From assembly GCF_049445995.1 (NCBI RefSeq), contig NZ_JBMSDZ010000007.1:124001-188000 (forward strand): DNA of 64,000 bases, written 5' to 3'. Below, in pieces: positions 7,594-16,146 of the stretch (position 1 is the first letter of the stretch; each line of letters starts with the position of its first letter). Both the position numbers and the translations under genes were made by a program. The notes beneath the pieces were generated by a model. That model was not told the DNA's origin and ran no database searches. It worked only from the letters and a program-made list of their open reading frames with translations. Source of the DNA: Dyella_A sp049445995 (GTDB taxonomy: Bacteria; Pseudomonadota; Gammaproteobacteria; Xanthomonadales; Rhodanobacteraceae).

Positions 7594-9921
7594 TCAGATA
7601 CCGGCCTTGCCCGGCGTGGCGCGCGCGGGGCCCGGCCGCAGCAGGGTGCCGGTCAGGCTGCGCCAGGCGCGATCGAGCAGCGACTCCTTCACTTCGCTCA
7701 GCTCGCGCACCCGGCCCTTGAGGATTTCGTGCGCCAGCTGCGGCAGGGTCATCTCCTCGGCGCGCACGCCGCGGCGGTTGACGAACAGGGTCTGGCCGGA
7801 CACCGGCGAGAACCATGCCAGCTTGCGCTGACTGAGCTTGCCGGTCTTCGGGTCGGTGAACTCGAACCAGCGCCCGAACGGCAGCAGGCGCAGCTGCTCC
7901 TGCAGTTCCACTTCGCGCGGATCGGGCACCGGCTGGCTGCGCGGTGGCGGCTTGATCGACGGATGTGCCTGCCCGGGCCGGGCCGGCGCGCCTGCCTTGC
8001 CCGGTGCGGCCGGAGCCGCGGCCGCAGCGGGAGGCTCGGCTGCGGCCTGCTGGTGCTCGCCCAGACGCTGGTGCTGCTTCAGGCGCATCGCCAGGTCGGT
8101 GGTGCTCAGCGCTTCGCCGCCAGCAGTGAGCGGCACGCTCTCACCCGGGTTGGTCAGGCGCTGGGCGACCTGCGCGGCCTCCTCGTGATGCATGCCGATC
8201 TGCTGCAGGCCGGTTTCCACGTCAGTCTGCAGTTGCGCGCGATCGGTGACCGGCTTGCGGCCGAGCAACTGGTCGGTGATCAGTAACTGGCTGGCGAAGG
8301 CGTCGCTGTCTTCGCCATGGCGCAGCAGGGTGAGTGCCAGCACGTCCGACCAGGCGCGGTCGAGCAGCGCGCGCAGCAGCCCGCGCGGCGGGTTCTGCGC
8401 GAAGCGCTCGCCGATCAGCGCGCTGGCGCGCTGGCGCGCCTGGTCGAGCCGTTCGCGGCCCTGCATCGCCTCGATATGCCGGCGCTCGGCGGTCTGCGCC
8501 TTGCGCGTGAGCAGGGTCAGGTGCTGCTGGATGTCGGCCAGCAGCGCGGTGTACAGGCCGGCGCTGGGCGGCTCGCGGCTGGCGCGCTCCACCAGCTGTT
8601 CGAGCTTGGCGCGCAGGCTGCGGTCGGCCTCGCTGCCGGAATCGTCCAGCCACTCGTGCGCCACTTCGGTGACGGTGCCGAGCAACTGGCGCGCGGGGTG
8701 CTCCTTCTGCTCGAAGAAGTTGCGGTCGGTGACCGCCATGCGCAGCACCGGCAGTTGCAGGCCGCCGAGCAGGGCGTGGGTTTCCTCGTCCTGCCGCAGC
8801 TGGTGCGAAAGCTGGTCGAACAGCATCGCCACCAGTTCCACGGTGTCGCCCTGCTCGGCGCTCAGGCCGGTGCGCGGGGCGCCGGCCGGCTTGCCGTGGT
8901 TGAGCTGGGCGAGCAGTTCCTCGCGCAGCAGTTGCGCGCTGCGCAGTTCGCGGGTGGCCTTGTCGGTGACCTGGGTGAGGTGTTGCTGCAGGGCGGCGAG
9001 CGCGGTCTGCAGTTCCTCGGGGGTGGCGACCTCGGCCGCCTCGCCGCCGATGGTGGTCTGCCCGCTGCGCCGGCGCGCGAGCAGTTCACGCAGGCTGTCG
9101 AGCACGGCGATCGGTTCGTTCGCCTGCGCACCGCCCCCCGCGGCTTCGGCGCTGGCCGGGGCCGCGGGCATGCCGCCCGGCGCACCACCGCGCACCACCT
9201 GCGCGGCCTGGCGCAGCAGCGGGTACGGGCGCAACTGCGGCAGGATGCCCTCGTGCCGCAGGGCGTCGTTGAGGGCGCCGAAGAACTTCGGCAGGTCCGG
9301 CAGCAGCGCCTGTTCGAGGCATCTGACCAGCATCAGGTCGTGCTCCGCCGGCAGCTCCACGGCGCCGGCGGCGTGGCGCAGCGCCTTGGCGACGGCCAGC
9401 GGCCCCATCGGCAGCTCCGCGCCCTCCAGCGGCGGCGATGCCACCAGCACGGCCAGCCGGTAGCCGAGCTCTAAGACCGCCGCACCGCCGCGCGCTTCGC
9501 CGCGCGCGGCGAGCTTGTCCAGCGCCACGGTCATCGCGTGCTCGTCGGTGTCGACCAGACTCAGTGGCTGGTCCAGCGGCTCGGCGGCCATGCTGGCGGG
9601 CGGCTCGCCCAACTGGTCGAAGTTCAGCGCGAGCTGCTCGAAGAAGCGCTGCTCCAGCGTCGCACGTTCGCGCATCAGGCGCTGGCGCACGTTGAAGTGC
9701 CGCTGCTGGTTGAACAGATCGTGCGCGGTTTCCGACAACGCGAACAGCTCGCGCTCCAGTTCGTCCAGGCAAAGCCGCAGCGGCCGCGACAGCCAGTCGG
9801 TGCTCAACGCCTGGCAATGTTCGATGAGCCGGCGCGCCCGCCCGGACCAGCGCTCGCGGCCACTGCCGGTGCCGTCGTTGCGCGCGGACGGGCGGCCTCG
9901 CCCCTGCGGTTCTGCTTCCAT
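7594..9921 (-). CDS. DUF1631 family protein
   Basis: A 775-residue cytoplasmic, mostly helical protein without signal peptide or membrane span. The N-terminal RRLIEHCQALSTDWLSRPLR with LDELERELFALSETA, and the C-terminal LLPFGRWFEFTDPKTGK with WFSPVSGQTLFVNRRG, are recognisable DUF1631 signatures. A Pro/Ala/Gly-rich linker (near residue 630) joins the body to the C-terminal part, which resembles a small beta-barrel. Members are sometimes mis-labelled thymidine phosphorylase; nothing here supports that. No biochemical role can be assigned. Its co-directional PilZ neighbour points to a c-di-GMP-related function (inference). It starts ATG at 9921 with 168 bp to the divergent phosphatase gene. 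Confidence 0.85.
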   Translation of the reverse strand: MEAEPQGRGRPSARNDGTGSGRERWSGRARRLIEHCQALSTDWLSRPLRLCLDELERELFALSETAHDLFNQQRHFNVRQRLMRERATLEQRFFEQLALNFDQLGEPPASMAAEPLDQPLSLVDTDEHAMTVALDKLAARGEARGGAAVLELGYRLAVLVASPPLEGAELPMGPLAVAKALRHAAGAVELPAEHDLMLVRCLEQALLPDLPKFFGALNDALRHEGILPQLRPYPLLRQAAQVVRGGAPGGMPAAPASAEAAGGGAQANEPIAVLDSLRELLARRRSGQTTIGGEAAEVATPEELQTALAALQQHLTQVTDKATRELRSAQLLREELLAQLNHGKPAGAPRTGLSAEQGDTVELVAMLFDQLSHQLRQDEETHALLGGLQLPVLRMAVTDRNFFEQKEHPARQLLGTVTEVAHEWLDDSGSEADRSLRAKLEQLVERASREPPSAGLYTALLADIQQHLTLLTRKAQTAERRHIEAMQGRERLDQARQRASALIGERFAQNPPRGLLRALLDRAWSDVLALTLLRHGEDSDAFASQLLITDQLLGRKPVTDRAQLQTDVETGLQQIGMHHEEAAQVAQRLTNPGESVPLTAGGEALSTTDLAMRLKQHQRLGEHQQAAAEPPAAAAAPAAPGKAGAPARPGQAHPSIKPPPRSQPVPDPREVELQEQLRLLPFGRWFEFTDPKTGKLSQRKLAWFSPVSGQTLFVNRRGVRAEEMTLPQLAHEILKGRVRELSEVKESLLDRAWRSLTGTLLRPGPARATPGKAGI

Positions 9922-10089
9922 GGTCGACCTTGGCTTGAGCTCCCCGAAGCGCCGAGTCTATGCCGGATGCCGGAGGCTCGCCATGGTCGTTTGGTCGAGT
10001 CGGTCGCGGTTGCATCGGCGCCGCTGGCTACACTGGCGGCACCGCGCGCGGAACGAACCGGCGCACCGACGATGGGAGGATGTCACGGG

Positions 10090-10941
10090 ATGGAACAGGG
10101 GATCGACATGGCGCGGGGCGACACGATGGGCCGGTCGTGGCTGGGCGCCGGCCGCGCGCGCGGCGGCCGGCCCAGCCAGCAGGACGATCTGGTCTGTCTC
10201 GTCGACGAGGCCACGCAGTCGCGCCTGCTGGTGCTGGCCGACGGCATGGGCGGCGACGGTGCCGGCGAACTGGCCTCGGCGGGCGTGATCGCGGTGGCGC
10301 GGCGGCTGTGGCACGAGGGCCGCTGGCGCGAGCTGCCCGGCGCGCTGTTTCTCGAGCAGTTGTGCCAGGACGCCCATCTCGAACTGCGCCGGCGCGGCGA
10401 GGGGCTGGTGGACGCCGCGCCGCACGCCACCGTGGTGGCGCTGCTGCTCAAGGGCCGCACGGCGTACTGGGCGCACGTGGGCGACAGCCGGCTGTATCGC
10501 TTCGCCCGAGGCCGGCTGCTCGATTGCACCGAAGACCACAGCGCGGTGCAACTGCGCGTGCGGCGCGGCGAACTGACGGCCGACCAGGCCGCCCGCGCCG
10601 ACGACCAGCATCAACTGCTGCGCGGCCTCGGCGGCCTGGTGCCGCCGCGCGTCGACCACGGCTGCGCGCCACGGCGCGCCGGCCAGTCGTTCGCGCTGTG
10701 CAGCGACGGCGTATGGGAGCAGTTGTCCGCGCAGGAGCTGGCTGCCTTCGCCGCGTGCAGCGACCTGCCTGCCGCGGTGGCCGAGGCGCTGGCGCTGGTG
10801 CTGACCCGGGCAGGCGAAGCCGGCGACAATGCCGCCCTGATCCTGGTTCGCGCCGCGCGCGTGCGGGCTGCCTGGCTGCTGCGCCTGCTGCGCTGGTGGT
10901 CCGCACGGCGCGGCACCGGCCGGCGCAGGCATGCCGTCTGA
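10090..10941 (+). CDS. PP2C-family serine/threonine phosphatase
   Basis: A 283-residue PPM phosphatase. Metal-binding motifs appear in order: ADGMGGDGAGELAS, HVGDSRLYRF, EDHSAVQ, LCSDGVWEQLS and DNAALILV. All catalytic aspartates expected of a Stp1/PppA-type enzyme are present. It should dephosphorylate pSer/pThr proteins, probably substrates of the Ser/Thr kinase 1 kb downstream on the other strand. The start is uncertain: ATG 10090 has GGAGG 10 nt upstream, while ATG 10072 and ATG 10108 are in frame. A basic C-terminal tail (WWSARRGTGRRRHAV) could touch membrane. It is followed after 33 nt by the LysM lipoprotein gene. Confidence 0.9.
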   Translation: MEQGIDMARGDTMGRSWLGAGRARGGRPSQQDDLVCLVDEATQSRLLVLADGMGGDGAGELASAGVIAVARRLWHEGRWRELPGALFLEQLCQDAHLELRRRGEGLVDAAPHATVVALLLKGRTAYWAHVGDSRLYRFARGRLLDCTEDHSAVQLRVRRGELTADQAARADDQHQLLRGLGGLVPPRVDHGCAPRRAGQSFALCSDGVWEQLSAQELAAFAACSDLPAAVAEALALVLTRAGEAGDNAALILVRAARVRAAWLLRLLRWWSARRGTGRRRHAV

Positions 10942-10974
10942 TTTTTCCCGGTTGGACCCTCCAAGGTCGCTGTC

Positions 10975-11898
10975 ATGAACACGATGTCCCGCCCCAAGTC
11001 GCCTCTCCCGATGTCCCGCGCCACCGGCCTTCCGACGGTGCTGATGACGCTGCTGCTGCTCGGCGGATGCGCCCAGTTCGACCGCCTGCGCCATCGCGGC
11101 GAGCCTGCTCCGAAGGCACCCGCCGCTGCACCGGCGGCAGCCTCCGCCTCGATCGGCGCCGCACCGGCGCCGCCGGTGCGGTCGCTCGGCTCGATCATCA
11201 ACGACGATCTGCAGCGCGGCCATTACGCCGAAGGCGAGGCCGCGTTGCGGGCCTATCTCGGCGAGCATCCGGGCGATCGTCTCGCGCAGTCGCTGCTGCG
11301 CCAGCTCACCGCCGATCCGCAGCGCATGCTGGGGCCGGCGGTATCCAGCCACGTGGTCCAGCCGGGTGAGTCGTACAGCACGCTGGCCCGGCGCTATCTG
11401 GGCGATGCGCGGCTGTTCCTGATCCTGGCCCGCTACAACGGATCGACCCAGCCAGCCCTGCTGCGGGTGGGCGAGAAGCTGCGGCTGCCGGCTCCCGGCG
11501 GCATGGCCGGCGACCGCACGGCGAGCGACGAGGCGCCCGTGGATGCGCCGCCCACGGCTCGTCCGGTGGCCGAGACACCCGCGGCGCGATCGCAGCGCCT
11601 GCAGCGCGAGAGCCTCGCACTGCTCGACGCCGGCCGCGACGCCGAGGCGCTGGCGCGCCTGGACGCCGCGCTGGCCGTGGACCCGGGCCTGGCCTCGGAT
11701 CGTGGCAGCGCCTCGGCGCTGCGTCAGCGCGTGGTGTCGCGCTGCCACCAGCGCGCCATCGTGCTCTACCGGGACCAGAAACTGGAACCGGCGATCGCGC
11801 TGTGGGATCGCGTGCTGGCGGTGGAGCCCAGGTACGAGCCGGCGCTGGCCTATCGGGCGCGGGCGCAGGAGCTGCAGCGCCGGCTCAAGCAGCTCTGA
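10975..11898 (+). CDS. LysM/TPR-like lipoprotein
   Basis: A 307-residue exported protein. The N-terminus has a hydrophobic stretch ending LLLLGGC, a lipobox with the modified cysteine at about residue 32, then an Ala/Pro-rich linker. A LysM domain covers roughly 126-172 (VVQPGESYSTLARRYLG ... LLRVGEKLRLP) and should bind peptidoglycan. Residues 195-300 form helical pairs resembling TPR repeats (RLQRESLALLDAGRDAEAL, AIALWDRVLAVEPRYEPAL). It follows the phosphatase closely, so it may be the envelope-facing component of the local kinase/FHA circuit (inference). No exact orthologue name is assigned. Confidence 0.83.
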   Translation: MNTMSRPKSPLPMSRATGLPTVLMTLLLLGGCAQFDRLRHRGEPAPKAPAAAPAAASASIGAAPAPPVRSLGSIINDDLQRGHYAEGEAALRAYLGEHPGDRLAQSLLRQLTADPQRMLGPAVSSHVVQPGESYSTLARRYLGDARLFLILARYNGSTQPALLRVGEKLRLPAPGGMAGDRTASDEAPVDAPPTARPVAETPAARSQRLQRESLALLDAGRDAEALARLDAALAVDPGLASDRGSASALRQRVVSRCHQRAIVLYRDQKLEPAIALWDRVLAVEPRYEPALAYRARAQELQRRLKQL

Positions 11899-11922
11899 CG
11901 CGCCTGGGTCCCGGCGGTCCGG

Positions 11923-13632
11923 TCACTCCCCGGAGGTGGGCTGATCCGAGGCGCGCCGCAGCGGCACCGCCACCAGCCGGGTGGGGTGGCCCGCGGCGCC
12001 AGGCTGGCTGGGCCGCGGCGGCGGTGCGGTCGGCCGGCGCTGGCGCGACTGCAGCGCCCCGGCCATCAGGTTGAAGGCCGCGAACAGGCGGCCGAGCTCG
12101 TCGCGGCGGGTCAGCCGGATGCGGTAACGCAGATCGCCTCGCGCCACGCGCAGCATGGCGTCGCCGACCATGCCCAGCGACGCCAGCAGCCGGCGGAACA
12201 GCGCATAGGCGGCGCCGAGCACCGCCAGCAGGGTCACCAGCAGCACCGCGGAAATCACGCCGAGCGTGGTCTTCTGCGCCGCGCGCAGCGGGGCGCGGCT
12301 GATGCCCAGGCGCAGCGTGCCGACGGTGGCGGTCTGGTAGTGGATGGGCGTGTTGAACAGCAGCAGGCCGTCGCTGCCGCCGTCGTCGCCGCGGTAGCTG
12401 TCGATCTCGCCGCGCCGCGCCAGCCGGTGCGCCGGCAGCGCCGGCAGCGCGGCGCCTACCTCCTGCGGGCGCGTACTGGCCACCACGTCGCCGCCGCGAT
12501 CGGCCACCGCCAGGTAGCGGATCTGCTGGTTGCGGGCGATGTCTTCCACCAGCGCACGGGTGGCGGCGCGGTCGCCCAGCAGCAGATCCTCGGCCGATTC
12601 GCTGGCCACCATGCGCCCCAGCGAGCTGCCGAAATCCAGCGCCAGGCCGTTGACCGCACGGCCTTGCATGGCGTAAATCGCCGCCATGCCGGCGATCAGC
12701 GTCAGGCCCAGCACGCCGGCGAGCACCGCCGACCAGCGCCAGCGCAGCGACACGATGCGGCTGACCAGCGGCTGCTCGTGCAGGCGCTCGTACTCGCGCC
12801 GCGCCATGGCCAGGTCCTCGGCCAGTTCGGCGCCGCGCTGGTAACGCGCCGAGGCCTCCGGCGCGAGCAGGGTGTGCACGATGTCGGTGAGGATGGCCGG
12901 CGTGGCGGCATCCAGCGGTTCCAGCGGCGGCAGCGGATGCTGCTGGCGTTCTTCCAGCAGGCGCGGCACGTCGGCCGTTTCGTTCCACGGCAGCTTGCCG
13001 GCCAGCAGCCAGTACAGCACCACACCCAGCGAGAACAGGTCGCTGCGCGCGTCGGTCGGTTCGCCGCGCAGGTGTTCGGGCGCCATGTAGGCGGGTGTGC
13101 CGCCCACTTCGCTGCGCGGGGCGCCATCGGCATGCCGGGCGTCGCGGCGTTCGGCGATGCCGAAGTCGGCGATCTTCGCCTGCCGCCAGCCGTCAGCCAG
13201 CATGATGTTTTCCGGCTTGATGTCGTGGTGGACCACGCCGTTGGCGTGCGCGTAGTCGAGCGCGCCGGCCATCTGCAGTGCCAGTTCCAGCACCACCGGC
13301 AGCGGCGGCAGCCCCTCGCGCGCGACGCGGCTGGCGAGGGTGTCGCCGGGCAGGCGCTCCATCGCGAGGAACGGCTGACCGTCCGACGTTTCACCCACGT
13401 CGTACAGGGTGACGATGTGCGGGTGGGTCAGGCGGCCGGCCGCGCGTGCCTCCACCTGGAAGCGCCGGCGATAGCCGGCATCGGCCGCCACGCCGACGTG
13501 CAGGCACTTGATCGCCACCTCGCGCTCGATCTGCGGGTCGTAGCCGGCGTAGACCACCGCCATCGCGCCACGGCCGAGCACGCCCTCGATGCGGTAGCGG
13601 TCGATCGCGCGGGGAAGGTTGGGGTCGCGCAC
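11923..13632 (-). CDS. Membrane Ser/Thr protein kinase with C-terminal periplasmic sensor and HAMP
   Basis: A 569-residue Hanks-type kinase starting at a GTG. Kinase domain about 12-275: glycine loop GVLGRGAMAVVYAG, Lys42 (VAIKCLH), catalytic VVHHDIKPEN with Asp137, DFG at 156-158 (KIADFGIA), and GGTPAYMAPEHLRG. The residue before the catalytic Asp is His, not Arg (non-RD). A transmembrane helix (301-321) leads to a periplasmic region with a Cache-like look (IRYLAVADRGGDVVASTRP), a second helix (457-478) and a HAMP segment (479-530), then a Pro-rich tail. It lies 10 nt after the FHA gene with no clear RBS of its own, so translation is probably coupled. The PP2C gene on the opposite strand is the likely antagonist. 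Confidence 0.9.
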   Translation of the reverse strand: MRDPNLPRAIDRYRIEGVLGRGAMAVVYAGYDPQIEREVAIKCLHVGVAADAGYRRRFQVEARAAGRLTHPHIVTLYDVGETSDGQPFLAMERLPGDTLASRVAREGLPPLPVVLELALQMAGALDYAHANGVVHHDIKPENIMLADGWRQAKIADFGIAERRDARHADGAPRSEVGGTPAYMAPEHLRGEPTDARSDLFSLGVVLYWLLAGKLPWNETADVPRLLEERQQHPLPPLEPLDAATPAILTDIVHTLLAPEASARYQRGAELAEDLAMARREYERLHEQPLVSRIVSLRWRWSAVLAGVLGLTLIAGMAAIYAMQGRAVNGLALDFGSSLGRMVASESAEDLLLGDRAATRALVEDIARNQQIRYLAVADRGGDVVASTRPQEVGAALPALPAHRLARRGEIDSYRGDDGGSDGLLLFNTPIHYQTATVGTLRLGISRAPLRAAQKTTLGVISAVLLVTLLAVLGAAYALFRRLLASLGMVGDAMLRVARGDLRYRIRLTRRDELGRLFAAFNLMAGALQSRQRRPTAPPPRPSQPGAAGHPTRLVAVPLRRASDQPTSGE

Positions 13633-13642
13633 GGGCCGGCGG

Positions 13643-14170
13643 TCAGGGAAGCAGCCACCACACGAGCGCGCCCAGCGCGCCGAGCGCCACCGCGCCGGCG
13701 GCGGTCCACGCGGCCCACAGCCACCACGAGGCGCGGATGTCGCGGGTGAGGAAGACGAACTCGGCCTGGCCCAGCCGCACGCGATCGCCGTGGCGCAGGA
13801 TCGCCTCGTGCACGCGCCGGCCGTTGACGAAGGTGCCGTTGGTCGAGAGCGTGTTCATGATCATCGTGTGGCCGTGCTGGTTGATGATCCAGGCGTGCGA
13901 GGCGGACACGCTCAGGTCGTCGACCACGATGTCGTTGTCGGCGCGGCGGCCCACCGTCTGTTTGCCGCTGCGCAGCGCGAAGCGGCGTTTCTCCAGGCCG
14001 TGGCTGCGTCCTTCGAGCACGGGTTGGGCGACGCTCGCGCGCTCCTCGATCTGCGGCATCGAATCGGCCGCGTAGCGGTGCAGCTCATCGGCACTGAACA
14101 GCCGCGTGCCCTGCGGCCCGGACGAGCGCATGCCGTGGACGACGTGGGGCGATGGAGCGGGGCCGTTCAT
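13643..14170 (-). CDS. FHA domain protein with C-terminal transmembrane anchor
   Basis: A 175-residue protein; I chose the ATG at 14170 (MNGPAPSPHV) because the longer frame upstream looks non-coding. The FHA domain covers about 58-145 and keeps the phosphothreonine-binding residues: GRR (74-76), SH (91-92) in SVSASHAWI, and N111-G112 in LSTNGTFVNG. A Trp-rich hydrophobic C-terminus (about 149-173, SWWLWAAWTAAG...) is a single membrane anchor. FHA domains read phospho-Thr, so this is the natural reader or substrate for the kinase translated immediately downstream. No type VI secretion genes, the usual home of such trios, are in the window. Confidence 0.9.
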   Translation of the reverse strand: MNGPAPSPHVVHGMRSSGPQGTRLFSADELHRYAADSMPQIEERASVAQPVLEGRSHGLEKRRFALRSGKQTVGRRADNDIVVDDLSVSASHAWIINQHGHTMIMNTLSTNGTFVNGRRVHEAILRHGDRVRLGQAEFVFLTRDIRASWWLWAAWTAAGAVALGALGALVWWLLP

Positions 14171-14324
14171 GCGGTGGTTCGGTCTCGGGTGAAGGCGTGG
14201 GCAGGCAAGCGTAACCGGTGCAGAGGCGCAGGGCGCATCTGCGGATACCGTGACCTGTGACGGAATTGTGCCGTGAAACTTGAACAAGTTGGGCGTCGAT
14301 CCGGCGTGACGGTGCGCACAGTCC

Positions 14325-14379
14325 CACGGGCGTTTGGCGACGATCGCAGTAGGCGGGCGATTTTTTCTCAGCCTCTCAG
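14325..14379. repeat. Second copy of the 55-bp repeat, at the hemW 3' end
   Basis: Identical to 7182-7236 except for one base (G/A in GGCGACGRTCGCAG). As in the first copy, the terminal CTCAG overlaps the TGA stop of the minus-strand gene (hemW stop 14376-14378). The opposing inverted arm seen at 7135-7162 is absent here. The remaining bases between hemW and the FHA gene start (about 14171-14324) hold no gene. Confidence 0.85.
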
Positions 14380-15542
14380 TCGAGGAACAGTCCGATCACG
14401 TCGTTGAGGAAGCGCTGGCCCTGCGCGGTGGCCTGCAACCGGCGTGTGTCGTCGACCAGCCAGCCACGGCGCCGCGCGTCTGCCAGGGGTGCGGCGAGGC
14501 GCGCCGGGGCGAGTCCGGTGCGTGCGGCGAAGTCGTCCATCGGCACGCCGTCGATCAGCCGCAGCGCGTTGAGCATGTACTCGAACGGCAGTTCGGCGGC
14601 GTCGACCGCACCGTCGCCGCCGATCCGCCCCGGCCCGCCGGCCGCTTCCAGATAGGCGCGCGGCAACCGCGCCTTCCAGCGCCGGTGCACCTTGCCGGAG
14701 GCCGGGTTACTGACTTTGCCGTGCGCGCCGGCACCGATGCCGAGGTAGTCGCCGAACTGCCAGTAGTTGAGGTTGTGCCTGCAGCGCCGGTCCGGCCGGG
14801 CGTAGGCGGAAATCTCGTACTGGTCGTAGCCGGCGTCGGCGAGCGCGGCCTCGCAGGCCTCCTGCATCGCCCAGGCGTGGTCGTCGTCGGGCAGCGGCGG
14901 CGGGTTGGCGGCGAAGGCGGTGTTCGGCTCCAGCGTGAGCTGGTAGTGCGAGAGGTGGGTGGGTGCCAGCGCCACGGCGCGTGCCACGTCGGCCAGCGCG
15001 CCGTCCAGCGTCTGCCGCGGCAGCGCGTACATCAGGTCGAGGTTGATGTTGGCGCAGCCGGCGTCCTGCGCCGACTTCACCGCGGCCTCGGCCTCGGCGG
15101 CCGAGTGGATGCGGCCGAGCCGGCGCAGCTTGTCGTCGTCGAAGCTCTGGATGCCGAACGAGAGCCGGTTCACGCCCGCGGCGAGGTAGCCGTCGAAGCG
15201 GCCGTGCTCGACCGTGCCCGGATTGGTCTCCAGCGTGATCTCGGCGTCGTCGGCGAACGGCAGCCGCGCGCGGGCGCCGTCGAGGAAGCGGGCGATCAGC
15301 TCGGGCGCGAACAGGCTGGGCGTGCCGCCGCCGAAGAACACGCTGACGATAGTGCGACCGCGCAGCGCGGCGGCGAAGTCGGCCCGGTCGGCGTCGAGGT
15401 CGGCCAGCAGCGCGTCGATGTAGTCGGCATACGGCGGCGGCGCGTCGCGCAGGCCGTGCGAGTTGAAGTCGCAGTACGGGCACTTCTTCACGCACCACGG
15501 CATGTGCACGTAGAGCGACAGCGGCGGGGCGGTGAGCGCCAT
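14376..15542 (-). CDS. hemW: Radical SAM heme chaperone HemW
   Basis: A 388-residue radical SAM protein. The 4Fe-4S motif CxxxCxxC is at Cys17, Cys21 and Cys24 (WCVKKCPYC), followed by FFGGGTPS. The HNLNYW motif (CRHNLNYWQFGDYLGIG) characteristic of HemW rather than HemN is present. It is often annotated as oxygen-independent coproporphyrinogen III oxidase-like, but family work assigns heme transfer to client proteins. The start ATG at 15542 is one base after the rdgB stop codon; rph-rdgB-hemW form one minus-strand operon. The TGA lies inside the 55-bp repeat. Confidence 0.94.
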   Translation of the reverse strand: MALTAPPLSLYVHMPWCVKKCPYCDFNSHGLRDAPPPYADYIDALLADLDADRADFAAALRGRTIVSVFFGGGTPSLFAPELIARFLDGARARLPFADDAEITLETNPGTVEHGRFDGYLAAGVNRLSFGIQSFDDDKLRRLGRIHSAAEAEAAVKSAQDAGCANINLDLMYALPRQTLDGALADVARAVALAPTHLSHYQLTLEPNTAFAANPPPLPDDDHAWAMQEACEAALADAGYDQYEISAYARPDRRCRHNLNYWQFGDYLGIGAGAHGKVSNPASGKVHRRWKARLPRAYLEAAGGPGRIGGDGAVDAAELPFEYMLNALRLIDGVPMDDFAARTGLAPARLAAPLADARRRGWLVDDTRRLQATAQGQRFLNDVIGLFLD

Positions 15543-15543
15543 G

Positions 15544-16143
15544 TCAGGCCTTCAGGTCGACAAGACGCGCGTGCAGCTGCGCCAGTGCCTGGCCGCGGTG
15601 GCTGATGCGGTTCTTCAGCGTCTTGTCCAACTCGGCGGCAGCCAGCGTGTGGCCGTCGGGCAGGAACAGCGGGTCGTAGCCGAAGCCGCCCTCGCCGCGT
15701 GGCGCGTGCAGCACGCGGCCGTGCCAGCGCCCCTCGGCGACCAGCGGAGCCGGATCGTCGGCGTGGCGCAGCAGCACCAGCACGCAGATGAAGAACGCGC
15801 GGCGCTGCTCGGCCGGCACGCCGTCGAGATCGCGCAGCAGCCTGGCGTTGTTGGCCGCGTTGTCGCCATGCGTGCCGGCGTAGCGCGCCGAATACAGGCC
15901 GGGTGCGCCGCGCAGCGCGTCCACGCACAGGCCCGAATCGTCGGCCAGCGCGGGTAGGCCGGTGACGCGCGCCGCGTGGCGCGCCTTGAGCAGGGCGTTC
16001 TCGACGAAGGTGAGGCCGGTCTCCTCGATGTCGTTCACGCCCAGCTCGCCCTGCGCGACCACGTCCAGCCCGCTGTCGGCCAGCAGGTGGTTGAACTCGG
16101 CGAGCTTGCCGCGGTTGCCGCTGGCCAGGATGATGCGGCCCAT
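15544..16143 (-). CDS. rdgB: XTP/dITP diphosphatase RdgB (Ham1 family)
   Basis: A 199-residue house-cleaning pyrophosphatase that hydrolyses XTP, dITP and ITP to monophosphates, keeping deaminated purines out of nucleic acids. The signature SGNRGKLAEF is at residues 8-17, the catalytic-aspartate block is LADDSGLCVDAL, and the C-terminal part carries FGYDPLFLPDG and KNRISHRGQAL. Length and all motifs are normal. It lies 3 nt downstream of rph and 1 nt upstream of hemW, the standard rph-rdgB-hemW order of gammaproteobacteria. Confidence 0.96.
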   Translation of the reverse strand: MGRIILASGNRGKLAEFNHLLADSGLDVVAQGELGVNDIEETGLTFVENALLKARHAARVTGLPALADDSGLCVDALRGAPGLYSARYAGTHGDNAANNARLLRDLDGVPAEQRRAFFICVLVLLRHADDPAPLVAEGRWHGRVLHAPRGEGGFGYDPLFLPDGHTLAAAELDKTLKNRISHRGQALAQLHARLVDLKA

Positions 16144-16146
16144 CGC

